DNA from: Alistipes sp.
GTDB lineage: Bacteria > Bacteroidota > Bacteroidia > Bacteroidales > Rikenellaceae
DNA: 34,012 bases
Assembly: GCA_017503575.1 (NCBI GenBank)
Contig: JAFVSV010000044.1
Span: forward strand, 1-34,012
Direction of reading: 5' to 3'
Shown: piece after piece, positions 24,628-31,332 of the stretch
Layout of the letters: each line of letters begins with the position of its first letter
Position numbering within the stretch: position 1 is the first letter of the stretch
Notes under the pieces: model-generated
Databases searched by the model: none
Seen by the model: the letters and a program-made list of their open reading frames with translations, nothing else
Told to the model about the DNA's origin: nothing
Made by a program: the position numbers and the translations under genes

Positions 24628-25539
24628 CTACCTCTCGCGCTCATGAGGGTGCGCCATGTTGTACACCGCCATAAGTTGCTCGATGCTGTTGTGGGTGTAC
24701 ACCTGGGTGGCCTTCAAAGAACTGTGTCCGAGGAGCTCCTGTATCTCGCGTAGGTCGGCACCCATATTGAGCAGGTGCGTAGCGAACGTGTGTCGCAGAA
24801 CGTGTGGCGAACTCTTGCCCTGCACCCCCGATAACTTGAGGCGTCTATCGACAATGCGTTGCAATGTGCGCGGACTCAATCGCTCCCCTTTCGAAGATAA
24901 AATTAGTGCTTTTTTTTGAGCTATGCAAATATTTTGCGAAGATTTTAGACTAAAATACTTTTTTAGGATTTCGCCCACGACACCTATTATCGGCACTACG
25001 CGCATCTTATTACCCTTACCCGTAACGCGTATCTGCTTGAAATCTGCCGATATATCATCATCATCAGCCGCATGAAGCTCGCTAAGACGCAAGCCTAACG
25101 TGTAGAAGAGCACCACGACAACGGCATCTCGCACCCTCTCGAACTCATCGGAGGCGATGTCCGTAACGACATCCGCAACAACACTCTCCATACGCGTGTC
25201 GGGGACAAACGTGGGTAGGCGACGCGGCATGCGCTGCTGGCGTATCTTGCTTATGATATCGTGCGTGGCATGCTTATGGCTGAGCATCCAGCGCCAGAAG
25301 GAGCGTAGCGAGGCGAGATATCGGTTTACGGAGGATGGCTTAAGGTGACAATCATCCGTAAGGTACTGTATCCAATCCTCAATGGTGGCACGCTCGATGC
25401 TGTCGGCAGAGAAATCGTCGCAACTAACACCGAGCCACTCGATAAAGGCGAGGATGTCGTGGCGATAGTTACGCACCGTAAGAGACGAGAAGCGCCGTTC
25501 CGTCTCTACATGGCGAAGAAAGTCATCGACAACACTCAT
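24628..25539 (-). CDS. xerC: Tyrosine site-specific recombinase XerC/XerD family
   Basis: The 303 residues match a housekeeping Xer recombinase, which resolves chromosome dimers at dif with the division machinery. An N-terminal SAM-like DNA-binding domain (to about 90) is followed by the catalytic domain. All catalytic residues are present: Arg151 in GLRLSE, Lys175 in TGKGNK, His246/Arg249 in HVLRHTFATH, His272 in LGHSS and Tyr281 in TQVYTHNS. It lies 14 bp behind lspA, so the two share a transcript. The stretch at about 24895-24966 is much more AT-rich than the rest and includes a run of eight A in the coding strand; the protein aligns normally across it. XerC versus XerD cannot be settled here. 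Confidence 0.9.
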   Translation of the reverse strand: MSVVDDFLRHVETERRFSSLTVRNYRHDILAFIEWLGVSCDDFSADSIERATIEDWIQYLTDDCHLKPSSVNRYLASLRSFWRWMLSHKHATHDIISKIRQQRMPRRLPTFVPDTRMESVVADVVTDIASDEFERVRDAVVVVLFYTLGLRLSELHAADDDDISADFKQIRVTGKGNKMRVVPIIGVVGEILKKYFSLKSSQNICIAQKKALILSSKGERLSPRTLQRIVDRRLKLSGVQGKSSPHVLRHTFATHLLNMGADLREIQELLGHSSLKATQVYTHNSIEQLMAVYNMAHPHERER

Positions 25540-25553
25540 ACCTCTGCCCTCCG

Positions 25554-26156
25554 CTACTTGAAGAACTTATACTGGAAGAGCAGTAGGTAGATAACAGCAC
25601 ATGTGATATAGGCATCTGCGACATTGAAGATAGCGCCAAAGAAGTAGCCATCACTACCCACCAAGAAGCTGAGGAAGTCGGGGGCATTCTCCCACTTAAA
25701 GAGCGGTAGGTGTATCATGTCAATGACATTGCCCGTGAGGAAGCCAGTATTCTGCTCCTCGATAAATAGGCCGTAGAAGGCGCAGTCTACCATATTACCG
25801 ATGGCACCTGCAAGGATGAACACAGCACCCACTATGACACCCTTGGGCACAGCGTTGCCCCTCTTTAGGAGGTAGCGTATGCCGTAGATGAGAGCGCCTA
25901 TCATAACCAAGCGGAAGAGGCTCAGCACAACCTTGCCCCATACAGCACCACTGCTCCCCAGCTCCATGCCGAAGGCGAAGCCCGGGTTCTCGATATATTG
26001 CAGGTTAAACCATGGGAATACCTCAACGGTCTCATGTAGCTGCATATTGGTGTGAACAAGAATCTTCACTACCTGGTCGAGGGCGACAAGCAGGATGGTC
26101 CATATAACTATCTTATGCCCCATAGTGAGGCGCGAACACTTTAGCGACTTAAACAT
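25554..26156 (-). CDS. lspA: Prolipoprotein signal peptidase (signal peptidase II)
   Basis: The 200-residue inner-membrane aspartyl protease removes signal peptides from lipidated prolipoproteins, such as the three lipoproteins in this window. Four hydrophobic segments and the conserved boxes are present: LDQVVKILVH, NLQYIENPGFAFG, GAIGNMVD with catalytic Asp124, and FNVADAYI with catalytic Asp181. The region between the last two is longer than in proteobacteria (about 55 residues, including NAPDFLSFLVGSDGYFFG), as I recall for Bacteroidota. The start at ATG 26156 suits the phylum's MFK.. beginnings; ATG 26123 is possible. It leads a two-gene unit with xerC. Confidence 0.95.
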   Translation of the reverse strand: MFKSLKCSRLTMGHKIVIWTILLVALDQVVKILVHTNMQLHETVEVFPWFNLQYIENPGFAFGMELGSSGAVWGKVVLSLFRLVMIGALIYGIRYLLKRGNAVPKGVIVGAVFILAGAIGNMVDCAFYGLFIEEQNTGFLTGNVIDMIHLPLFKWENAPDFLSFLVGSDGYFFGAIFNVADAYITCAVIYLLLFQYKFFK

Positions 26157-26216
26157 AGTACCTTATATATTACGGGACGTAGCCACAGCAACACCCCAGA
26201 GTAAATTAATTTGGTA

Positions 26217-26224
26217 CAAATATA
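26217..26224 (-). promoter_or_regulatory. -7 promoter element of lspA-xerC
   Basis: TATATTTG on the minus strand fits the consensus; no well-spaced -33 is seen. It predicts a leader of about 55 nt. It lies back-to-back with the tRNA-Leu promoter. Confidence 0.5.
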
Positions 26225-26245
26225 CAAAAATTAAAAAAAATATAC

Positions 26246-26253
26246 TACTTTTG
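26246..26253 (+). promoter_or_regulatory. -7 promoter element of tRNA-Leu
   Basis: TACTTTTG lies 15 bp before the mature 5' end of tRNA-Leu. The -33 region is only A/T-rich. Confidence 0.55.
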
Positions 26254-26268
26254 CGCTACTATTCTGAT

Positions 26269-26349
26269 GCCCAGGTGGCGAAATGGTAGACGCGCTCGTT
26301 TCAGGTGCGAGTGCTTAGCGGCATGTAGGTTCGAGTCCTATCCTGGGCA
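26269..26349 (+). tRNA. tRNA-Leu(CAG)
   Basis: Acceptor GCCCAGG (26269-26275) pairs with CCTGGGC (26342-26348), followed by discriminator A. The anticodon arm CTCGT-TTCAGGT-GCGAG gives anticodon CAG, which reads CUG. A class II variable arm (TGCTTAGCGGCA) and a TTCGAGT T-loop confirm leucine. CCA is not encoded. A terminator follows at once. Confidence 0.95.
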
Positions 26350-26350
26350 C

Positions 26351-26381
26351 AAGGCTTTCTCTTTCGGGGAGAGCCTTTTTG
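26351..26381 (+). terminator. Terminator of tRNA-Leu
   Basis: AAGGCTTTCTC (26351-26361) pairs with GGGGAGAGCCTT (26367-26377, two G-U pairs), and a T-run follows. Confidence 0.8.
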
Positions 26382-26430
26382 TTTGACGATGAGCCAACAT
26401 CTGCGATGACTATATATATTTAGGTTGGTC

Positions 26431-26545
26431 GTATGGTGGAGTGGTGGCAGCGTAGCTGCGCGAAAGAGAAGTGGCGGTGGGATGCTCGCATCACTACCGC
26501 CACTACTACTTCGCTTACGGGTGTAACCCGCACCACTACACCACA
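26431..26545. repeat. Large imperfect inverted repeat between convergent tRNA genes
   Basis: The centre is a strong hairpin: AGTGGCGGT (26470-26478) pairs with ACCGCCACT (26496-26504) and GATGC with GCATC inside. The outer flanks GGTGGAGTGGTGGC and CACCACTACACCAC are also near-complementary, so most of about 115 nt can fold into one long stem. No gene or promoter is seen in it. Confidence 0.5.
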
Positions 26546-26552
26546 ACTCATA

Positions 26553-26585
26553 AAAAACAAAAAAACCACTTGAAAAATCAAGTGG
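26553..26585 (-). terminator. Terminator of tRNA-Val
   Basis: On the minus strand CCACTTGA pairs with TCAAGTGG around TTTT (26585-26566) and is followed by TTTTTTTGTTTTTT. It lies 10 bp past the tRNA. Confidence 0.9.
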
Positions 26586-26595
26586 CTTATGGTCG

Positions 26596-26670
26596 TGGGA
26601 GCAAAGGGATTCGAACCCCTGACCCTCTGCTTGTAAGGCAGATGCTCTGAACCAGCTGAGCTATGCTCCC
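26596..26670 (-). tRNA. tRNA-Val(TAC)
   Basis: Read on the minus strand: acceptor GGGAGCA/TGCTCCC with discriminator A, D-stem GCTC/GAGC, anticodon arm TCTGC-CTTACAA-GCAGA with anticodon TAC, and T-loop TTCGAAT. All stems pair. CCA is not encoded. Confidence 0.96.
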
Positions 26671-26692
26671 AAATTGTTAAGGCTCGGGACTG

Positions 26693-26723
26693 CAAAGGTA
26701 GACATTATTTTCTATTCTGCAAA
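26693..26723 (-). promoter_or_regulatory. Promoter of tRNA-Val
   Basis: On the minus strand TTTG (26723-26720), a 19-bp spacer and TACCTTTG (26700-26693) match the consensus exactly. The same arrangement, within a shared stretch AAAAGTTTGCAGAATA, precedes tRNA-Asn. Confidence 0.85.
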
Positions 26724-26881
26724 CTTTTCGATAAGTTTTTTAAGAGTCTTGTCATCTTTCTCAAGAAGCTCGACCGCGTCGTCTGCTTACCTCAACAGCG
26801 TCCGTCTCGCATTTGCTCGACCTCAACCTTGTCTGCAGCCTTATCGTTTGCCACCCTCTTTTGTGCATCCCTCGCACTTTA
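26712..26881 (-). pseudogene. Decayed small ORF between tRNA-Asn and tRNA-Val
   Basis: Three short stretches in three frames read like one protein in order: ARDAQKRVANDKAADKVEVEQ near 26875-26815, TDAVEV near 26798, and ADDAVELLEKDDKTLKKLIE then KFAE and stop (26786-26712). Each is rich in Lys, Glu, Asp, Ala and Val, and stops or frame changes separate them. This suggests a former Lys/Glu-rich helical protein broken by two small indels. I recognise no family, and biased composition alone could mimic it. Its end overlaps the -33 box of the tRNA-Val promoter. Confidence 0.35.
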
Positions 26882-26882
26882 G

Positions 26883-26956
26883 CGCCTGAACAAGGACTTG
26901 AACCTAGGACCCCATGATTAACAGTCATGTGCTCTAACCAACTGAGCTATTCAGGC
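26883..26956 (-). tRNA. tRNA-Asn(GTT)
   Basis: Read on the minus strand: acceptor GCCTGAA/TTCAGGC with discriminator G, then TA, D-stem GCTC/GAGC, anticodon arm CATGA-CTGTTAA-TCATG with anticodon GTT, and T-loop TTCAAGT. The T-stem CTAGG/CCTTG has one T-T mismatch. CCA is not encoded. No terminator is obvious after it. Confidence 0.93.
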
Positions 26957-26990
26957 ATTTGTAAAGAACCGTTATCTTTCGATTGCGGTG

Positions 26991-27021
26991 CAAAGGTAAG
27001 TCATTTTTTTTATTCTGCAAA
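26991..27021 (-). promoter_or_regulatory. Promoter of tRNA-Asn
   Basis: On the minus strand TTTG (27021-27018), a 19-bp spacer and TACCTTTG (26998-26991) match the consensus exactly and copy the tRNA-Val promoter, including flanking bases. Confidence 0.85.
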
Positions 27022-27080
27022 CTTTTTCTACTTTTTTTTTCAAAAAATTTCATCTACGCTCGAAAAACGATTAATAATCA

Positions 27081-27088
27081 TACCTTTG
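27081..27088 (+). promoter_or_regulatory. -7 promoter element of the DUF1573 gene, 4 nt from the start codon
   Basis: TACCTTTG is followed by TAGT and then ATG 27093. The expected start lies on or beside the A of ATG, predicting a leaderless mRNA, as for hpf. The -33 region is poor. Confidence 0.6.
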
Positions 27089-27092
27089 TAGT

Positions 27093-28187
27093 ATGAAACT
27101 TTTTTATCGCCGCATATCTCTTATTCTTGTTGCAATGTTCTTGGTGCTCACCGCATCAGCGCAGAATACACCGCTACGTTTCACCTCGACGACGGCCAAC
27201 ATGGGAACCATCGCCGAGGAGGAGGGTCCTGTGACAGCATACTTAGAGGCAACGAACATTGGCGCAACACCTATATATATAAAAGAGGTGGTATCGTCAT
27301 GCGGTTGCACGAAGATAGAGTATAAGCGCGACGCTATCATGCCCAACGAGGTGGCGACGCTTGCCATAACGTACGACCCACGCAACCGCCCTGGCCGCTT
27401 CGACAGGCGGATAGCCGTTGTACTATTAGGCTTTGATGAGCCCATCGTGCTTAACATCATAGGCCATGTCACACCACGCGAACGCACCGTATATGAGATA
27501 TACCCTTTTGACATGGGCGGCGGGCTACGCATGGAGAGCAACTTCCACGCCTTCGCATACGTCGAGCATGGCAAGCAGGTGGAGGAGAGTATAGGGTACA
27601 TCAACCTTAGCGACCACCCCATATCGCTTACACTCCACGCCATAGAGAGCTCGGGGGCACTCACCGTCGACTACCCCACGACCATAGCACCCAACGGCAA
27701 GGGTGACATCGTACTACGCTACGCCCTCGACGAGGAGTCGACACTATATGGCACGCTTAACGACATCTTCCACTTCGAGGTAGATGGCACTAATGGCGCG
27801 ACGGTGATGGCGACATACGCCGTGGCAGTGGATAATTTCGACCTCGTGGAGGATATTTTGGCTCCGAGTGCTGTGGTTTCAAAAAAAATTATTAAATTTG
27901 GGGAGATATTACTCAACAACCAACTATTAGAGCAGAGCATCTCGATTGGCAATAGCGGCGAGATGCCCCTTATCATACGCCGCGTGGAGAGTGACTCACC
28001 AGCAGTTGAGGTCAACATCGAAGGCGACACCAGCATAGATAAGGGCGAGAGCTTGACGCTACGCATAAGGCTCAACACCGCACTTATCGAGGATTGCGAC
28101 AACCCCTTCGTATCGCGCGTAAGGGTGATATGCAATGACCCGATAATGCCCATGCAGGTTATACGAGTAAATGCCATACCTCTTTAG
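27093..28187 (+). CDS. Exported DUF1573-domain protein
   Basis: The 364-residue protein has a signal peptide (ISLILVAMFLVLTASAQ). An N-terminal DUF1573 domain follows, with the typical order FTSTTANMGTIAEEEGPVTAYLEATNIG, then VVSSCGCTKIEY and NEVATLAITYDPRNRPGRFDRRI. A second similar Ig-like unit lies near 255-364 (KIIKFGEILLNNQLLEQSISIGNSGEMPLII). DUF1573 proteins are abundant exported proteins of Bacteroidota; their function is not established. The start codon lies almost at the predicted transcription start. nfnA follows after 83 bp with no visible promoter, so co-transcription is possible, though the functions look unrelated. Confidence 0.85.
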   Translation: MKLFYRRISLILVAMFLVLTASAQNTPLRFTSTTANMGTIAEEEGPVTAYLEATNIGATPIYIKEVVSSCGCTKIEYKRDAIMPNEVATLAITYDPRNRPGRFDRRIAVVLLGFDEPIVLNIIGHVTPRERTVYEIYPFDMGGGLRMESNFHAFAYVEHGKQVEESIGYINLSDHPISLTLHAIESSGALTVDYPTTIAPNGKGDIVLRYALDEESTLYGTLNDIFHFEVDGTNGATVMATYAVAVDNFDLVEDILAPSAVVSKKIIKFGEILLNNQLLEQSISIGNSGEMPLIIRRVESDSPAVEVNIEGDTSIDKGESLTLRIRLNTALIEDCDNPFVSRVRVICNDPIMPMQVIRVNAIPL

Positions 28188-28270
28188 TGTGGCATAGGCA
28201 GAGCCGCCATACGGCATGCCTCAGGGTACTACGACACAAACTATTAAGATAAAACTAAAAAGAGAACAAG

Positions 28271-29134
28271 ATGTTTAAGATTGTTGAAAAACGCAAATTG
28301 GCGGAGAACATCTACGAGATGAAGATTGCCGCTGAGCGTGTTGCACGCGCCGCCCTACCCGGACAGTTCGTCATTGTACGTTCGGATGAGAGTAGCGAGC
28401 GCATACCTCTAACCATCGCCGACTACGATGTGGAGGCTGGCACAGTAACCATTGTGACGCAGACCATTGGCCACTCGACCAAGAAGATATGCTCACTCGA
28501 GGTTGGTGACTGCCTCGCCGACTTCGCAGGTCCATTAGGTCGCCCCTCGGAGTTCGTACACATGCCTCTTGAGGAGCTTCGCTCACGCAAGTATCTCTTC
28601 GTGGCTGGTGGCGTGGGCACAGCACCCGTATACCCACAAGTAAAGTGGCTACACAAGCACGGCGTTGAGTGCGACGTTATCATCGGCGCCAAGACCAAGG
28701 ATATGCTTATCTACATCGACGAGATGCGCAAGGTGGGCAACGTACATATAGCTACTGACGATGGCACCGAGGGCTTCAAGGGTATGGTAACAGCCCTTAT
28801 GAAGGAGCTCGTTGAGGGCGAGGGTCGCAAGTATGACGAGTGCGTATGTATCGGCCCTATGATTATGATGAAGTTCGTATGCCTCACTACCCTACCATGG
28901 AACATGCAGACCACCGTATCGCTCAACGCCTTGATGGTGGATGGCACTGGCATGTGTGGCGCTTGCCGCGTATCGGTAGGTGGCAAGACACTCTTCACCT
29001 GCGTAGATGGTCCCGAGTTCGACGGTCACAAGGTAGACTTCGACGAGGCTATGCGTCGCCAGGCGATGTACAAAAACCAGGAGAGATTAGACAACGACAA
29101 TCGCGAACACAAATGTAAATGCTATGGCGAATAA
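28271..29134 (+). CDS. nfnA: NfnA: FAD/NAD- and [2Fe-2S]-binding subunit of NADH-dependent ferredoxin:NADP+ oxidoreductase
   Basis: The 287 residues have the ferredoxin-reductase/PyrK layout. An FAD domain with RIPLTIADYD is followed by an NAD(P) domain with the glycine motif VAGGVGTAPVYPQ. The C-terminal [2Fe-2S] region DGTGMCGACRVSVGGKTLFTC gives three cysteines plus a nearby aspartate. The C-terminal extension (about 250-287) ends in KCKCYGE. Overlap with the GltD-like gene by 11 bp identifies it as the small subunit of NfnAB rather than PyrK. NfnAB couples NADH and reduced ferredoxin to make NADPH by electron bifurcation or its reverse. Older annotations call it sulfide dehydrogenase subunit beta. 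Confidence 0.85.
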   Translation: MFKIVEKRKLAENIYEMKIAAERVARAALPGQFVIVRSDESSERIPLTIADYDVEAGTVTIVTQTIGHSTKKICSLEVGDCLADFAGPLGRPSEFVHMPLEELRSRKYLFVAGGVGTAPVYPQVKWLHKHGVECDVIIGAKTKDMLIYIDEMRKVGNVHIATDDGTEGFKGMVTALMKELVEGEGRKYDECVCIGPMIMMKFVCLTTLPWNMQTTVSLNALMVDGTGMCGACRVSVGGKTLFTCVDGPEFDGHKVDFDEAMRRQAMYKNQERLDNDNREHKCKCYGE

Positions 29135-30518
29135 GATACCACGCGTCGCAGTACGCGAACAAGACCCCAAGGTGCGTGCCACAAACTTCGAGGAGGTATG
29201 CTACGGCTACAACCAGGAGGAGGCACTATTAGAGGCTACACGCTGCCTCAACTGTAAGAACCCACGTTGCGTGGCTGCATGCCCCGTAAACATACATATC
29301 CCAGACTTTATACACCATCTCACAGAGGGTGATATCCGTGGTGCTGCCGACGTCATTCACCTCGACAGCTCACTGCCCTCGATATGTGGTCGTGTATGTC
29401 CCCAGGAGTCGCAGTGCGAGGGTTCATGCGTCCTCGGCATCAAGGGCGAGCCTGTTGCTATCGGTAAGCTCGAGCGATTTGTGGGCGACTGGTACTTGGA
29501 GCACAGCAACGAGGTGGAGGCACCCACAATTGAGCCTAACGGCAAGCGCGTGGCTATCGTAGGTAGTGGCCCTGCTGGCTTGGCATGTGCTTCGGACCTT
29601 GCGAAGATGGGCTATAAGGTGGATGTCTTCGAGGCCTTGCACCGTCTCGGTGGCGTGTTGTCATACGGCATCCCAGAGTTCCGCCTACCAAAGGATAGAG
29701 TCGTAGCACACGAGATTAACGAGGTTAAGAAGCTCGGCGTTAAGTTCGAGACAGACGTCATCATAGGTCGCACCATGACCATCGACTCGTTGCTTGACAA
29801 CGAAGGCTACGATGCAGTATTCGTAGGCTCGGGCGCTGGTCTTCCACGCTTCATGGGCATCGAGGGCGAGAACCTCAATGGCGTACTCTCGGCCAACGAG
29901 TTCCTCACACGCGTAAACCTCATGGGCGCATGGGACCCCAAGCATAACGACACACCCGTATATGTAGGTCGTAAGGTTGTTGTCGTGGGTGGTGGTAACG
30001 TTGCCATGGATGCTGTGCGTACCGCCAAGCGTCTTGGCGCAGAGGCCGTCATCGTATATCGTCGTGGCGAGGCAGAGCTTCCTGCTCGTAAGGAGGAGGT
30101 ACACCACGCCAAGGAGGAGGGCATCGAGTTCCGCATGCTCACCAACCCAACACACATCCTCGGCACCGACGATGGCTGGGTTAAGGGCATCAACTGCGTA
30201 GAGATGGAGCTCGGCGAGCCCGACGCATCGGGACGTCGCTCACCTGTGGAGAAGGCTGGCTCGGACTTCATCATCGACTGTGACGTAGTAATCATGGCAC
30301 TCGGCACATCGCCAAACCCACTTATTGCCTCAACGACAGGTGGTCTGAATATCAACCGCCGCGGCTGTATCGAGGCTGATGAGGTGGGCGCTACATCGCG
30401 CGAGGGCGTCTTCGCTGGTGGCGATGCAGTGACAGGTGCTGCAACGGTAATCCTCGCCATGGGCGCAGGACGTAAGGCAGCGAAGGCTATAGACGAGTAC
30501 ATAAAGGCTAAAAAGTAG
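29124..30518 (+). CDS. nfnB: NfnB: GltD-like NADPH-binding large subunit of NADH-dependent ferredoxin:NADP+ oxidoreductase
   Basis: The 464 residues start with an Fe-S domain of two cysteine groups, [20 protein letters not shown] and [18 protein letters not shown]. An FAD Rossmann motif [21 protein letters not shown] follows, then an NADPH motif [25 protein letters not shown], and the C-terminal [26 protein letters not shown]. This is the glutamate-synthase small-subunit fold, and such proteins are often named GltA. Overlap with the PyrK-like gene and absence of a glutamate synthase large subunit favour NfnB. In this organism it would link the ferredoxin reduced by NifJ to NADPH supply. Length is normal. 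Confidence 0.87.
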   Translation: MANKIPRVAVREQDPKVRATNFEEVCYGYNQEEALLEATRCLNCKNPRCVAACPVNIHIPDFIHHLTEGDIRGAADVIHLDSSLPSICGRVCPQESQCEGSCVLGIKGEPVAIGKLERFVGDWYLEHSNEVEAPTIEPNGKRVAIVGSGPAGLACASDLAKMGYKVDVFEALHRLGGVLSYGIPEFRLPKDRVVAHEINEVKKLGVKFETDVIIGRTMTIDSLLDNEGYDAVFVGSGAGLPRFMGIEGENLNGVLSANEFLTRVNLMGAWDPKHNDTPVYVGRKVVVVGGGNVAMDAVRTAKRLGAEAVIVYRRGEAELPARKEEVHHAKEEGIEFRMLTNPTHILGTDDGWVKGINCVEMELGEPDASGRRSPVEKAGSDFIIDCDVVIMALGTSPNPLIASTTGGLNINRRGCIEADEVGATSREGVFAGGDAVTGAATVILAMGAGRKAAKAIDEYIKAKK

Positions 30519-30563
30519 GTCGCCGTGCACCCATAAAGTGCATCAAATCAACAAAAAATATCG

Positions 30564-30612
30564 GATACGGGTTGCAGGTTGAGATTTTTTTCTTACCTTT
30601 GCAACCCGTATC
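30564..30612 (+). promoter_or_regulatory. rplS promoter embedded in a perfect 13-bp inverted repeat
   Basis: TTG (30572-30574), a 19-bp spacer and TACCTTTG (30594-30601) form the promoter. GATACGGGTTGCA (30564-30576) is repeated in inverted form as TGCAACCCGTATC (30600-30612), so the arms cover the -33 box, the end of the -7 box and the start site. It looks like an operator. Confidence 0.7.
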
Positions 30613-30748
30613 AACCTCTTATATAGGGCGTAGGCTTGGTAGCGGTGGCCGTAAAAAGGCTGCTGAGGATTATCGGCGAAGGTGCCGATATGGTATAGCA
30701 GGCGCAGCGATAATGTTGAGCGATAACCATTTAACAATTGTTGCAACA
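30613..30748 (+). ncRNA. Structured 5' leader of rplS
   Basis: About 140 nt of untranslated RNA precede rplS. It includes a clean hairpin TATCGGC (30671-30677) with GCCGATA (30684-30690) and weaker pairings around GTGGCC/AGGCTGC (30642-30664). Ribosomal protein leaders often mediate feedback by the protein. No known Rfam class was recognised. Confidence 0.4.
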
Positions 30749-31126
30749 ATGAACAAGGATGCATTGATCAGACTCGTTAACGAGCAGATGTGGACCAAGA
30801 GCGAGGCAGATGTGCCTAAGTTTGGTGCTGGTGACACCATCACGGTAACTTATCGTATCGTGGAGGGTAACAAGGAGCGCTTGCAGAGCTTCCGTGGTGT
30901 GGTAATCCAGATCAAGGGTACTGGCAAGACAAAGATGTTTACCATTCGCAAGGTATCGAATGGCGTGGGTGTAGAGCGTATCTTCCCTCTTTACTCACCA
31001 CATATCGACAAGATCGAGGTAAACAAGTATGGTGTTGTTCGCCGTGCACGTATCTACTATTTGCGTGATCTTACGGGTAAGAAGGCACGTATCAAGGAGC
31101 GCCGTATCGTTAAGAAGGAGGAGTAG
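30749..31126 (+). CDS. rplS: 50S ribosomal protein L19
   Basis: The 125-residue protein is a full L19: [30 protein letters not shown] in the first half and [36 protein letters not shown] in the second. L19 sits at the interface of the two ribosomal subunits. ATG 30749 is chosen because it gives the normal L19 length; longer in-frame starts would translate the structured leader. It stands alone, with its own promoter and terminator, rather than in the rpsP-rimM-trmD-rplS order of other phyla. Confidence 0.97.
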   Translation: MNKDALIRLVNEQMWTKSEADVPKFGAGDTITVTYRIVEGNKERLQSFRGVVIQIKGTGKTKMFTIRKVSNGVGVERIFPLYSPHIDKIEVNKYGVVRRARIYYLRDLTGKKARIKERRIVKKEE

Positions 31127-31145
31127 TCCCTTGGTATTTAAGTTC

Positions 31146-31180
31146 AGAGAGGCTGTCACACTGTGGCGGCCTCTTCTTTT
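31146..31180 (+). terminator. Terminator of rplS
   Basis: AGAGGCTGTCAC (from 31148) pairs with GTGGCGGCCTCT (to 31174) with two G-U pairs, and TCTTTTCT follows. Confidence 0.82.
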
Positions 31181-31187
31181 CTATAAA

Positions 31188-31285
31188 TAGCCGTTAGCAG
31201 TGAGCAGTGAGCAATAAGGAATTGTTGCGGGCGGTGCCCGCACATCTTTCATCACTGATTTTTCATCTTTCATCTTTTTTTCTTA
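31188..31285. repeat. Intergenic repeats before the S9 peptidase gene
   Basis: The stretch combines GTTAGCAGTGAGCAGTGAGC words (31188 on), a hairpin TGCGGGC/GCCCGCA (31226-31242), and TTTCATC repeated three or four times (31246-31276). The same components appear in the spacers at 1660-1713, 6492-6747 and 12452-12500. Confidence 0.5.
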
Positions 31286-31291
31286 TCTTTG
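31284..31291 (+). promoter_or_regulatory. -7 promoter element of the S9 peptidase gene
   Basis: TATCTTTG fits the consensus; TTTC at 31261-31264, 19 bp upstream, is a near-match -33. Predicted leader about 36 nt. Confidence 0.6.
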
Positions 31292-31332
31292 CGAGAGTTT
31301 GCAACAACTACCGACAATAAACCTAAAACATT

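Noticed and set aside
24628..26349. Tyrosine recombinase near a tRNA gene, possibly an integrative element boundary
   Set aside because: The recombinase is a full housekeeping Xer protein in an operon with lspA and next to hpf. No attachment repeats, excisionase or cargo genes are visible, and the tRNA genes are intact.
30572..30748. Longer rplS reading frame starting at TTG 30572
   Set aside because: It would begin inside the promoter, upstream of the predicted transcription start, and add about 59 residues not found in L19.
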